Shown: piece after piece, positions 9,333-18,190 of the stretch
Layout of the letters: each line of letters begins with the position of its first letter
Numbering within the stretch: position 1 is the stretch's first letter
DNA from: Hyphomicrobiales bacterium
Lineage (GTDB): Bacteria; Pseudomonadota; Alphaproteobacteria; Rhizobiales; Beijerinckiaceae
Reading direction: 5' to 3'
Assembly (NCBI GenBank): GCA_027489835.1
Contig: JAIXZF010000443.1
Location: 1-35,847 of the forward strand
DNA length: 35,847 nucleotides
The notes under the pieces: model-generated
The model's input: the letters and a program-made list of their open reading frames with translations, nothing else
The model's database searches: none
What the model was told of the DNA's origin: nothing
Position numbers and translations under genes: made by a program

Positions 9333-11114
9333 TCAGCCGCCGCCGGGCTTGTTCCGATAACATTCGGCAAGCGCCGCGAAGGCCAGCTTTTTTGTCGCCT
9401 TGTCGGCGCCGATCAGCCCCTTCCGGTTGAAGCCGCGCTGGAAGCCGGTCTGCCGGCGTTCGGTGCGGAAGTCGTAGAGCAGCCAGACGGCGAGCCCGGC
9501 CACATAGGGCGCCGCGGCGATGCGCCGGAACTGCTGGCGATGGAACTCGGCCTGCCAGTCCTCGGTGAAGAGAATGCGGCCCGCCCCTCGATGGCCCGGC
9601 GCGGCGTCGGCGCCCGTCTCGCTGACGATGACGGGCTTGCCAGGGTCTGAGTTAGCGAGGAGCCTGTCGAGGCCTGCGAAATCCGGCTCGTACCAGCCGA
9701 AATATTCGTTGAGGCCGATGACGTCGAGGTGTTCGGCCAGCCGGTCCTCAATGGCGAAGCGCTCCCGGTTGATGAGGCAGGCGGCCGCGGTGAGCCGTGA
9801 CGGGTCGAGCCGTTTCGCCGTCGCGGCCAGATCCGCCATGAAGGCAAGGCGCGCATCGGTGTCGGCGTTCTCGTTGCCGACGCCCCAGATCACGACGCTG
9901 GCGCGGTTGATGTCCCGGCGGATCAGCTCGGCGAGCTGGTTGCGCGCATCGGCCAGCGTGGCTTCGTTGCCGAAGTCAATGGCCCAGTAGACCGGAACCT
10001 CGGCCCAGAGCAGCAGCCCTTCCTCGTCGGCGATCCGGGCCGCCAGCTCGTGGTGCGGGTAATGGGTCAGCCTGAGGAAGTTGCAGCCGAGCTCTTTGGC
10101 GTGCCTGAACCTGAGGCGGATGTCCGCCTCGCCGGAGACCTTGCCGAGGGCAAGGTCGTCCTCGTGGACGCAGACGCCCTTGAGCCAGACCGGTTCACCG
10201 TTCAGCAGGAGGCGCGCGCCCTCGGTCTCCAGGGTCCGGAAACCGATCCGCTCGCGGACCTCGTCGCCGCCGAAGCGGAAGGCGACGTCGTAGAGCTTCG
10301 GGCTGTCCGGCGACCAGCGCTGCGGCGCGGCCGGGACGACGGCCTCGCCGCGGCCCGATGCGATCGGGACGCGGATCGTCAGCCCGAGTTCCGGGACGGA
10401 CACCTCGCCCTCTCCGGAGACCGGGTCGGACAGCTCGATGGCAAGGGCGATGGCGCCCCCGCCTTCGACAAGGGCCGCGCTGGCATGCCTGATGAACACG
10501 GCCGGCAGCTTCGCCAGCCCGACCTCGCGATAGAGCCCGCCATAGTTGAACCAGTCGATGTGGTGCATCGGCACCCGGTCACGGCGACGGCGGTTCTCGA
10601 CATAGATCTGCAGGCGGTTGGCGCCCGGCTTCAAATGGCCGGTGGCCTCGAGCGAGAACGGCGTCGAGCCGCCCTGATGGCCGCCGAGGTGGGTGCCGTT
10701 GAGAAAAACCAGAGCCGCGTAATTGGCGGCGCCGAAGTTCAGCACGAAGCGCTCGGCGGCCTCGCCCGGCTGCCAGTCGAACCAGCGCGTGTACCAGGCC
10801 GCGCCCTCGAAATGCGTCCATTCCGGCTTCAGCACGTTCCAGCAGGACGGGACCGGCACGAGGTCGCCCGCCTCGATCTCGTAGTCGCGGGGGGTCGCCC
10901 ATTGCGAGGGCGGCGTCTCGTCGAGATCGAACCAGCGCTGGCGCAGGCCTTCGTCGAAGAGGTCGAGCGTCATCCGCCACTCGCCGTCGAGCGAGCGGAC
11001 GTCGCGCCCGGCCATCGTCACCAGCGTCGCGGCCGTGGCGCGGTTAGCCTCGAAGGGCCGGGCGTAGTCCTCGTCATGCAAATGGGCGAAGGGATCGTCG
11101 GCGGGATCGGTCAT
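9333..11114 (-). CDS. Glycoside hydrolase family 2 protein (beta-glucuronidase/beta-galactosidase-like)
   Basis: SLDGEWRMTLD N-terminal sugar-binding domain; VIWGVGNENADTDAR (acid/base) and PVIVSETGADA (nucleophile) GH2 signatures. Confidence 0.88.
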   Translation of the reverse strand: MTDPADDPFAHLHDEDYARPFEANRATAATLVTMAGRDVRSLDGEWRMTLDLFDEGLRQRWFDLDETPPSQWATPRDYEIEAGDLVPVPSCWNVLKPEWTHFEGAAWYTRWFDWQPGEAAERFVLNFGAANYAALVFLNGTHLGGHQGGSTPFSLEATGHLKPGANRLQIYVENRRRRDRVPMHHIDWFNYGGLYREVGLAKLPAVFIRHASAALVEGGGAIALAIELSDPVSGEGEVSVPELGLTIRVPIASGRGEAVVPAAPQRWSPDSPKLYDVAFRFGGDEVRERIGFRTLETEGARLLLNGEPVWLKGVCVHEDDLALGKVSGEADIRLRFRHAKELGCNFLRLTHYPHHELAARIADEEGLLLWAEVPVYWAIDFGNEATLADARNQLAELIRRDINRASVVIWGVGNENADTDARLAFMADLAATAKRLDPSRLTAAACLINRERFAIEDRLAEHLDVIGLNEYFGWYEPDFAGLDRLLANSDPGKPVIVSETGADAAPGHRGAGRILFTEDWQAEFHRQQFRRIAAAPYVAGLAVWLLYDFRTERRQTGFQRGFNRKGLIGADKATKKLAFAALAECYRNKPGGG

Positions 11115-12277
11115 GCGCCTTCGAGCCAGTCCTGCGCGCGGTAGCCGATGCCGATCATGCGGCGGAAGCGCCAGTTCCAGCGGCCGGGCCAGAGGACGTC
11201 CGCGATCATGGCGATCGCGATCCAGCGGAACCAGGTCGCGAAGCTGTTCGACAGGCCCTGCGGCTCCTCATAGCCTCCGACCCAGCCATCCTGCCTGCGC
11301 ACGCCCTGGCGCACGTCGCAGAAACCGCCATCCGGGTTCTGGAAGGCGAGAAGCTCCGCGAGAAGCGCGGCCAGCCAGGCCTCGGTCTCGCCGCGCCGAT
11401 GGTCGAGATGACGCCAGCCATGGACCAGCACGTCGACGGCATCGACGTCGATGCAGGCGCTGTCGACGCGGGGCGGCAGCGACAGGCAGTAGTCGATGGC
11501 GCGGTCCTGCCCCTCCAGCGGGCGTCCCTCATGATACCAGATGTGGAAATTGTGCATCGAGCCGGCGAAGGCATGGAGCAGGCGCAGCGGGTCCGAGAGC
11601 TGGCCGACGCCCCAGAAGCCGGTGCTCGGCTCGCGCAGCCGATCATGCCAGTCGATGATCTGCCCGAGCGCGCGGTCGACCGCGGGCGCCCAGCCTGCGC
11701 CGCTCAACTCTCCGTCGCCGTGGCGGCGCAACAGCAGCAGGAAGCTCGCGAGATTGACGATGTTGTTGCCCTCCTGCCACGGATCGCGCAGGTCGCGCAG
11801 GCTGAGCCAGTGGCCGAGCGTCGCGGCGTCGAGATACGGCCTGACGAAGTCGAGCACGGGCCGGCGCGCCGGATCGAGCGCCTCGACCGCGCCGAGCGCG
11901 TAGTTGCTCACGTGGAAGTCGATGTAGCGCCAGGTCTCTGCGATGTCGGGCTTCTTGAACACCGCGCCCTCTTCCATCCCCTCGATGCGGAAGCGCCCGT
12001 CGGGCAGGCGGCTTTCCTCGAACCAGGCGGCCAGTTCGGCGCGTTCGTCCTGCCGCCAGCCTTCGAGGCCGCCGAGCAGGTCGATGCACATGACGCCGTT
12101 GTAGGAGCCGGGCAGCAGCACGCCGGGCCAGCGCCCCGGATCATGAGCGGCGCTGATGCGCATGCAGCCTTTCGGCATGCCCGGCGCCTGCATCGAAGCC
12201 AGCCAGCCGAGCGTGGCCCTGCGCCCCGCGTCGATCGCCACGGCGAGCTTCTCGCGGCTGTCGATGGTCTTCAGCAT
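11111..12277 (-). CDS. Uncharacterised alpha/alpha-toroid (terpenoid cyclase/prenyltransferase-like or glycosidase-like) protein
   Basis: ORF in operon overlapping GH2 gene by 4 nt; helical repeat character and QW-like motif LLAFQNPDGGFCDV. Confidence 0.65.
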   Translation of the reverse strand: MLKTIDSREKLAVAIDAGRRATLGWLASMQAPGMPKGCMRISAAHDPGRWPGVLLPGSYNGVMCIDLLGGLEGWRQDERAELAAWFEESRLPDGRFRIEGMEEGAVFKKPDIAETWRYIDFHVSNYALGAVEALDPARRPVLDFVRPYLDAATLGHWLSLRDLRDPWQEGNNIVNLASFLLLLRRHGDGELSGAGWAPAVDRALGQIIDWHDRLREPSTGFWGVGQLSDPLRLLHAFAGSMHNFHIWYHEGRPLEGQDRAIDYCLSLPPRVDSACIDVDAVDVLVHGWRHLDHRRGETEAWLAALLAELLAFQNPDGGFCDVRQGVRRQDGWVGGYEEPQGLSNSFATWFRWIAIAMIADVLWPGRWNWRFRRMIGIGYRAQDWLEGA

Positions 12278-12281
12278 GGCC

Positions 12282-13127
12282 TCATCCTTTCACCGCGCCG
12301 GCCGCCATTCCCTCCATGACGCGCTTCTGCGCCAGCAGGAACAGGGCTGCGACGGGCAACGTCGTCAGCACCGCGAGCGCCATGATCCCCTGGAAGTTGG
12401 AGCCGAGTTCGCTGTTCATCGACAGCAGCGCCACCGGCAGCGTGTAGGTGTCCGGCGAGCGCGAGATCACCATGATCGGGAACCACTGCGCCCAGTTCAG
12501 CAGGAAGGTGATGAGCGCGACCGTGGCCGTGATCGGCGCCGCCATCGGCAGGACGACGCGTGTCAGGATCTGCCACTCGCTGGCGCCGTCGATGATGGCG
12601 GCCTCGATCACCTCGGGCGGGATCTTGCGGAAGAACTGCTCGAACAGGAAGAACTGCAGCGGCCCGAGCGCCAGGAACAGGATGATCCCGGCATAGGTGC
12701 CGAGCAGCCCGAGCATGAACATCACGAGATAGACCGGAATGACGAGCAGCATGTAGGGATACATGATCGTCACCAAAAAGCCGTAGCGCACGAGCGCGAA
12801 GCCCGGCGCCCGGGGCCTGCGCACCAGCGCATACGCCCCTAGCGCCGTGACGACGACGCCCAGCGCGGTCGAGGCGGTGGTGATCAGCACCGAGTTCAGC
12901 GCATAGGTCGACAGCTCCACGCCGCCGATCCGCCCGATCTCCGAGAAGATGCGGAAGCTCAGCGTCTCCGGCCAGAGCCTGAGCGGCGCCGACATGATGG
13001 CGCGCGTCGGGCGGAAGGCGGACACCAGCATCCACCAGTAGGGATAGAGGAACAGCAGGCTGACGAGGATCGCCGCCGCATAGGCGAGCGCCTGCAGGAG
13101 CCGGTTCGGGCGAGCCTCGGCCATCAT
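12282..13127 (-). CDS. Carbohydrate ABC transporter permease (MalG/UgpE-type)
   Basis: Multiple TM helices; EAA-loop-like EVIEAAIIDGASEWQILTRVVLPMAAP. Confidence 0.92.
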   Translation of the reverse strand: MMAEARPNRLLQALAYAAAILVSLLFLYPYWWMLVSAFRPTRAIMSAPLRLWPETLSFRIFSEIGRIGGVELSTYALNSVLITTASTALGVVVTALGAYALVRRPRAPGFALVRYGFLVTIMYPYMLLVIPVYLVMFMLGLLGTYAGIILFLALGPLQFFLFEQFFRKIPPEVIEAAIIDGASEWQILTRVVLPMAAPITATVALITFLLNWAQWFPIMVISRSPDTYTLPVALLSMNSELGSNFQGIMALAVLTTLPVAALFLLAQKRVMEGMAAGAVKG

Positions 13128-14014
13128 CGTCCCGGCTCCCGGTCGCCGATGCGGTACGCGGTCAGCGACAACACGATGACGATGGCGAACAGGATGGTGG
13201 CCATCGCGGTCGCCTCGCCGTAGCGGGCCTGATCGAACAGCTGATAGGCATAGTAGCTGACGAAGTTGGTCTGGTCGTTCGGCCCGCCCTTGGTCATCAC
13301 CACGACGACGGTGAAGGTCTTCAGGAACTGGATCAGCGCATAGACGGTGTTGATCACAAGTGCCGGGCGCAGCTGCGGAAGGATCACGTAGCGCCAGCGC
13401 TGCCAGGCGGTCGCTCCGTCGATGTGCGCCGCCTCCTCGAGCGCCCGGTCGCGGATCGACAGATTGGCGAGGAAGATGATCATGTAGAAGCCGGCATGGT
13501 GCCAGAGCTCCGCGACGAGCACCGCGAGCATCGCCGTGTCGACGCTGGAAAGCCCGCCGAACTGCGGCAGGCCCAGCATCTTCAGCGCAGCGTTGAGCGC
13601 GCCGAAGGAGCGGTCGTAGAGCCAGCGCCAGACGACGTAGCCCGCCACGTCGGGCGTCACGACCGGCAGGAAGATGGCCAGCCTGAAGAACAAATTGCCC
13701 CGCTTCAGAAGGGCCGAGTCGAGCAGCACCGCGAAGCCGAGCGCGAAGGCGAGGTTCGCCGCCACCGACAGCACGGTGTAGAGCAGCGTGCGCCAGAGCG
13801 AGGCGAGGAAGATCGGGTCCGCGAGAACGCCGAGATAGTTGGCGAAGCCGACATAGGTCGGGTTCGGCCTCAGCGCCGTCGCCGAGGCGGTGAACGAGAC
13901 CTGGATGGAGAGCAGGATCGGCCAGACGCCGAACAGGACCGTGAGCGCGGCGAAGGGCGCCACGAAGAGGTAGAAGATCCTGTCGCGCGACAGGCTTCCG
14001 AGCGTGTCCGTCAT
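13124..14014 (-). CDS. Carbohydrate ABC transporter permease (MalF/UgpA-type)
   Basis: EAA loop LEEAAHIDGATAWQRWRYVILPQLRPA; overlaps next permease by 4 nt. Confidence 0.92.
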   Translation of the reverse strand: MTDTLGSLSRDRIFYLFVAPFAALTVLFGVWPILLSIQVSFTASATALRPNPTYVGFANYLGVLADPIFLASLWRTLLYTVLSVAANLAFALGFAVLLDSALLKRGNLFFRLAIFLPVVTPDVAGYVVWRWLYDRSFGALNAALKMLGLPQFGGLSSVDTAMLAVLVAELWHHAGFYMIIFLANLSIRDRALEEAAHIDGATAWQRWRYVILPQLRPALVINTVYALIQFLKTFTVVVVMTKGGPNDQTNFVSYYAYQLFDQARYGEATAMATILFAIVIVLSLTAYRIGDREPGR

Positions 14015-14039
14015 CGGCCCCGATCCGGTTGGCAGAGGC

Positions 14040-14063
14040 CCGCCGGCGCCGAGGCGCCGGCGG
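14040..14063 (-). other. Intercistronic hairpin between substrate-binding protein and first permease gene
   Basis: CCGCCGGCGCC-GA-GGCGCCGGCGG perfect 11-bp inverted repeat in the 66-bp intergenic gap. Confidence 0.6.
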
Positions 14064-14080
14064 AACGTGGCGGCTCTGGA

Positions 14081-15361
14081 TCAGCCCTTCAGCTTCGCCG
14101 CGAGGTCGCGCATCTCCTTCGCCGTCTCAGCGATGAAGGGCTTCCAGTCGGCGGGCGGATTGGCGATGCCCGACAGCAGCTTGCGATGAAAGGCCGCCTC
14201 CAGCTCGGGATAGAAGGCGTGGATCGACTCGGGGAAGTCGTAGGCGACGAGCCGGTGCTCGGCCTTGGCGAAGTACTGCGAGCGCGGCGAGAGCTTCGAG
14301 ACGTCGAGGTCCTTGCGCACGCCGGCGCCGACATTCTCGAGCGAGGCCTGCTGCGCGGCCTTGGTCAGCATGAAGGCCGCGAACTCCTGCGCGAGGGCCT
14401 TGCTGGGCGCGTTCTCCGGGATGGCGACGCCGCGCATGCCGCCGATGACGACGGCGTTCTGGCGGTCCGCGGCGAATTTCGGCCAGGGGCCCGAGACGAA
14501 GTCGCCGTCGAGCACCTGCGGTCCGTCCCATTTGCGCACGTTCCAGTCGCCCACGCGGAACATGCCGCCGCGGCCGCCCTCGATGACCTGGTACATTTCC
14601 GCGAAAGAGTGATTGATCGTGTCGGGAGCGACGAACCTGTAGGTCGAGTAGGTCTTGAGGAACTCTTCGAGGACCTGGGCATGGGCCGGCTGGTCGATGG
14701 TGATCCTTCCTTCGGGGTCGATCAGCGTGTGGCGCAGGCCCGAGCCGAAGACGAACAGGTCGAGCATGTGGATGAGGTCGCGCGGCTTGGCGGCCTGCAG
14801 CGCCATGCCGAAGGTGTCGGCCTGGCCGTTGCCGTCGGGGTCCTTGTCGCGGAAGGCGGCGGCGAGTGTCTTCACCTCGTCCCAGGTGTCGGGGAACTTG
14901 CCGCCGTTCTTGTCCAGCCAGCTCTTGCGGACGCCCAGCGCCATCTGCACGCGCTGGACCGGGATGATGATCTGCCGGCCCTTGAAGGTGGCGACCCGCA
15001 TGTCGTCCTCGGAGAGGAACGCCTTGTCGGCAATGGAGGCGGACAGCGCCTTCAGGTCCATGACCTTGTCGGTCTGGTTCTGAATGCGGATGACGCGCTC
15101 GTAATTGTTGAAGATCAGGTCCGGCGCGGTGCCGGTGTTGATCGCGCCGATGACGCGGCCGAACCACTGATCGGTCGGAAAGCTCTGCGAGCGCACGGTG
15201 ACGCCCGGCTTCTGCTTCGCGAACTCGGCCGACAGAGCCTCGAACCACTTGATGCCGTTGTCGCCGAGATCGTGCCAGACCGTCAGCGTCTGCGCTTTCG
15301 CCGGCAGGACGGAGATGGCGGCCGCGAAGGCGGCGCCCATGAATGTGCGCAGGATGCCCAT
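14081..15361 (-). CDS. Extracellular sugar ABC transporter substrate-binding protein
   Basis: Signal peptide (FMGAAFAAAISVLPAKAQ), family-1 SBP features (TLTVWHDLGDNGIKWFEALSAEFAKQKPGVTV). Confidence 0.9.
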   Translation of the reverse strand: MGILRTFMGAAFAAAISVLPAKAQTLTVWHDLGDNGIKWFEALSAEFAKQKPGVTVRSQSFPTDQWFGRVIGAINTGTAPDLIFNNYERVIRIQNQTDKVMDLKALSASIADKAFLSEDDMRVATFKGRQIIIPVQRVQMALGVRKSWLDKNGGKFPDTWDEVKTLAAAFRDKDPDGNGQADTFGMALQAAKPRDLIHMLDLFVFGSGLRHTLIDPEGRITIDQPAHAQVLEEFLKTYSTYRFVAPDTINHSFAEMYQVIEGGRGGMFRVGDWNVRKWDGPQVLDGDFVSGPWPKFAADRQNAVVIGGMRGVAIPENAPSKALAQEFAAFMLTKAAQQASLENVGAGVRKDLDVSKLSPRSQYFAKAEHRLVAYDFPESIHAFYPELEAAFHRKLLSGIANPPADWKPFIAETAKEMRDLAAKLKG

Positions 15362-15422
15362 GTGTTCCTCCCTGGGGCTGGATGAAGCCGGTTCGCCGGT
15401 TCTTGACTTTGTGGGAAAACTT

Positions 15423-15438
15423 AGGAAAACGTTTTCCT
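15423..15438. promoter_or_regulatory. LacI-family operator palindrome
   Basis: AGGAAAACGTTTTCCT perfect 16-bp palindrome with central CG in the divergent SBP/LacI intergenic region; related half sites GGGAAAAC immediately upstream (~15414-15420) and downstream (~15461-15468). Confidence 0.75.
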
Positions 15439-15478
15439 CAAGCCGACCTTAGCACCGGCTGGGAAAACTGCAAGCAGC

Positions 15479-16474
15479 ATGCCCAGGCGCGCTCCCCCCG
15501 CAAGTTCGATCAAGGACGTGGCGGCCCTCGCGGGGGTGTCGATCGCCACCGTCTCGCGCGTGGCCAACGGGGTGCTGAACAAGGCCTCGCCCGAGACGGT
15601 GGCGCGCGTCCGGCAGGCCATCGCCGCGCTGGACTACCGGCCGACGAGCGCGGGCCGCGCGCTGCGGCAGCGCACAAGCCGCCTCGTCGCCGTGCTGGCG
15701 GCCAACCTCGCCAACCCCGCCATGGCGGCGATCGCGGCCTCGGCCGAGGTGGCGCTGCGTGAGAACGGGCTGGTGATGGTGCTGTGCGATACCCATGACC
15801 GGCCCGAGCTGCAGGACGAGTACCTGCGCGAGATGCTCGCGCAGCAGGCGCGCGCCATCGTCCTGCTCGGCGCCGTGGACAGCCCGATGCTGCGCAAGCT
15901 CCACGCCACGCCGACCCCGCTGGTCTTCGTCAACCGGCGCAGCCCCGTCGCGGGGACGGGACGCTTCGTCGGCATCGACAATCGCGCCGCGGGCGCCGAC
16001 GTCGCGCGCTGGGCGCTGTCGAAGGGCCTCGGCAAGGCCGCGCTGATCCACGCCCGCTCGGCCTCGTCCGCCACGCGCGACCGCGTGGCCGGCATCCTCG
16101 AAGGCTTCTCCGCCGAGGCGGCCGCGCTGGACCCTGCGGCCATCCGTTCGCCCGAAGGCCGCGACCACCTCGCCATCGGGCGGGAAGGCGCGCGGCAGCT
16201 GATCGAGGACGGCATGGCGCCGGCTCTCGTCATCTGCACCAGCGACCTGATCGCGTATGGCGCGGCGCGGGCCTGGCGGGAAGCGGGCCTCGCCGCCGCC
16301 ATGCCCCGGATGATCGGCTTCGACGATTCCCCGCTCAACGACTGGGTCGCGCCGACCCTGAGTTCGGTCCGCATTCCCTACGGCGCATTCGGAGAGGCCA
16401 TCGTCGCGGCCGTCACGGGCGCCGATCGATCGTCGGGGCTGGTGCTGCCGCATCTGCTTGTCGAACGCGGCTGA
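15479..16474 (+). CDS. LacI-family transcriptional regulator
   Basis: SIKDVAALAGVSIATVSRVANGVLNKASPETVARVRQAIAALDYRP HTH plus PBP-like domain; divergent from sugar ABC operon. Confidence 0.93.
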   Translation: MPRRAPPASSIKDVAALAGVSIATVSRVANGVLNKASPETVARVRQAIAALDYRPTSAGRALRQRTSRLVAVLAANLANPAMAAIAASAEVALRENGLVMVLCDTHDRPELQDEYLREMLAQQARAIVLLGAVDSPMLRKLHATPTPLVFVNRRSPVAGTGRFVGIDNRAAGADVARWALSKGLGKAALIHARSASSATRDRVAGILEGFSAEAAALDPAAIRSPEGRDHLAIGREGARQLIEDGMAPALVICTSDLIAYGAARAWREAGLAAAMPRMIGFDDSPLNDWVAPTLSSVRIPYGAFGEAIVAAVTGADRSSGLVLPHLLVERG

Positions 16475-16507
16475 GGGCGCCTCGAAGCGGAGACGACGGC
16501 CCGGCTT

Positions 16508-17425
16508 TCAACGATTGAGCAGGACCTGGCCGGACTCGGTCAGATCGTAGCCGCCGAGGATGTCCGCGTGGCGCCGGAAGGCCTCGCCGCGCATCAGTGC
16601 GAAGAGCCTTTGCGGGCCCGGCTCGAAGTAGACCCGACGCCGCAGCGCGAGGTCGAACCGCTCCCAGGCCAGCGGGCTGAAGCCCAGCCCGTTGGCGGCC
16701 GCGACGGCGCGGGTGGCCAGGCCGCAGTCGACCTCGCCTGCGCGAATGGCGAAGGCGAGGTCGGCGCCTGTCGCGAATGGCTGAGGCGAGGCTGCAAGAG
16801 CGGAGAGCGCGAAGCCCGCTTCCCCCGCCAGCCGCTCGAGCAAGAGCTGCGCGCCGGCCCCGCCCTGGCGAAGGCCGAAGCGGACTCCCCGGGCGGCGGC
16901 GTCCGTCAGCCCCGCAAGGCCGAGCGGATTGCCCGGCGCCGTCACGAGCCCCTGCTCGCGCCGCGCGAAGGCGATGACGACGGCGTCATGGAGCCCGGTC
17001 TGCGCCGAGACGGCGGCAAGGTTGGCGTCGCGGTCGCCGGCTGGCTCATGCAGGTGGATGGCGGCCATCGCCACCTCGTTTCGGTTCAACCGGTCGAGGC
17101 CGGCGCTCGAGCCCTCGCTGAGCAGGGCCAGCCCGCAACCCGAACTGCGCGTCGCCCACTCGAGCAGCGGGTCATGGCTGCCGCCGATGATCGGCGGCGG
17201 GGCCAGCGGCGCGAAGCCCTCCGGATGCGCGAGCCCCGCCTCGACCCAGCGATCGAGCGCATCGCGCGGGAAGAGCCATTTGCCGGTGACCTTGGAGGCA
17301 GGGACGGCGCCGTTGGCGACCAGTTCGTAGAGCTTTCGCTCCTTGATGCCGAGATAGGCGGCGGCTTCCTCGGTGCCGAGATAATTCTGCATGCGTATGA
17401 CTGCGTTCAGCTGCACGAATTCCAA
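16508..17425 (-). CDS. HTH (excisionase/MerR-like) regulator fused to periplasmic-binding-type domain, likely regulator of tup operon
   Basis: YLGTEEAAAYLGIKERKLYELVANGAVPASKVTGKWLFPRDALDRWV HTH_17-like followed by PBP-like domain; divergent to tupBCA. Called start is TTG; alternative ATG at 17392. Confidence 0.82.
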   Translation of the reverse strand: MEFVQLNAVIRMQNYLGTEEAAAYLGIKERKLYELVANGAVPASKVTGKWLFPRDALDRWVEAGLAHPEGFAPLAPPPIIGGSHDPLLEWATRSSGCGLALLSEGSSAGLDRLNRNEVAMAAIHLHEPAGDRDANLAAVSAQTGLHDAVVIAFARREQGLVTAPGNPLGLAGLTDAAARGVRFGLRQGGAGAQLLLERLAGEAGFALSALAASPQPFATGADLAFAIRAGEVDCGLATRAVAAANGLGFSPLAWERFDLALRRRVYFEPGPQRLFALMRGEAFRRHADILGGYDLTESGQVLLNR

Positions 17426-17488
17426 ACTTGAAATGTTCTAGCCGAAAACCATAACAGAGCCAACCGCCTACGCTACTCAGCAGGGACA

Positions 17489-18190
17489 ATGGACGTCGCC
17501 AGCGCCTTCGCATCCGCCCTCGGGCTCATCGCCGGGCTCGATCCGCAGTTTCTGCAGATCGTCGGGCTGTCGCTGCGCGTCACGCTGATGGCGGTGCTGC
17601 TGGCGGCCCTGATCGGAGTGCCGCTCGGCGCCTGGCTCGCCCTGTCGCGCTTTCCCGGCCGACCGGCCGTCATCGTGCTGGTCAACGCGCTGATGGGACT
17701 GCCGCCGGTGGTGGCGGGGCTCGTCGTGTTCCTCCTGCTCTCCCGCTCTGGGCCGCTCGGCGGGCTTGGCTGGCTGTTCACGCCGACGGCGATGACGATC
17801 GCGCAGACGCTGCTCGTGCTGCCGATCGTGATCGCGCTGACCCGCTCCACGCTGGAGGAACTCTGGACCGAGTATCGCGAGCATCTGACCTCTCTGGGGC
17901 TGTCGGGCGCCCGCGCCGTGCCGACGCTGATCTGGGATGGGCGTTTCGCGCTGGCGACAGGGCTGCTGGCCGGCTTCGGCCGGGCCAGCGCGGAAGTGGG
18001 AGCCGTGCTGATCGTGGGCGGCAACATTGCGGGCCATACCCGCACCATGACCACGGCCATCGCGCTCGAGACCTCCAAGGGTGACCTGCCGCTGGCGCTG
18101 GGCCTCGGCATCGTTCTCATCGCGCTGACGCTCGTGATCAACGCCGCCGCCTTCGGTGCGAGCCGCATCGGCGCGCGCTTCGCGGGATGA
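17489..18190 (+). CDS. tupB: Tungstate-type ABC transporter permease
   Basis: Permease with LEELWTEYREHLTSLGLSGARAVPTLIWDGRFALATGLLAGFGRASAEVGAVLIVGGNI motif; located in B-C-A order with ATPase and TTTS-type SBP. Confidence 0.87.
   Translation: MDVASAFASALGLIAGLDPQFLQIVGLSLRVTLMAVLLAALIGVPLGAWLALSRFPGRPAVIVLVNALMGLPPVVAGLVVFLLLSRSGPLGGLGWLFTPTAMTIAQTLLVLPIVIALTRSTLEELWTEYREHLTSLGLSGARAVPTLIWDGRFALATGLLAGFGRASAEVGAVLIVGGNIAGHTRTMTTAIALETSKGDLPLALGLGIVLIALTLVINAAAFGASRIGARFAG

Noticed and set aside
13424-15385. 653-aa plus-strand ORF antisense to SBP and permease
   Set aside because: Charged low-complexity translation, shadow of the ABC operon.
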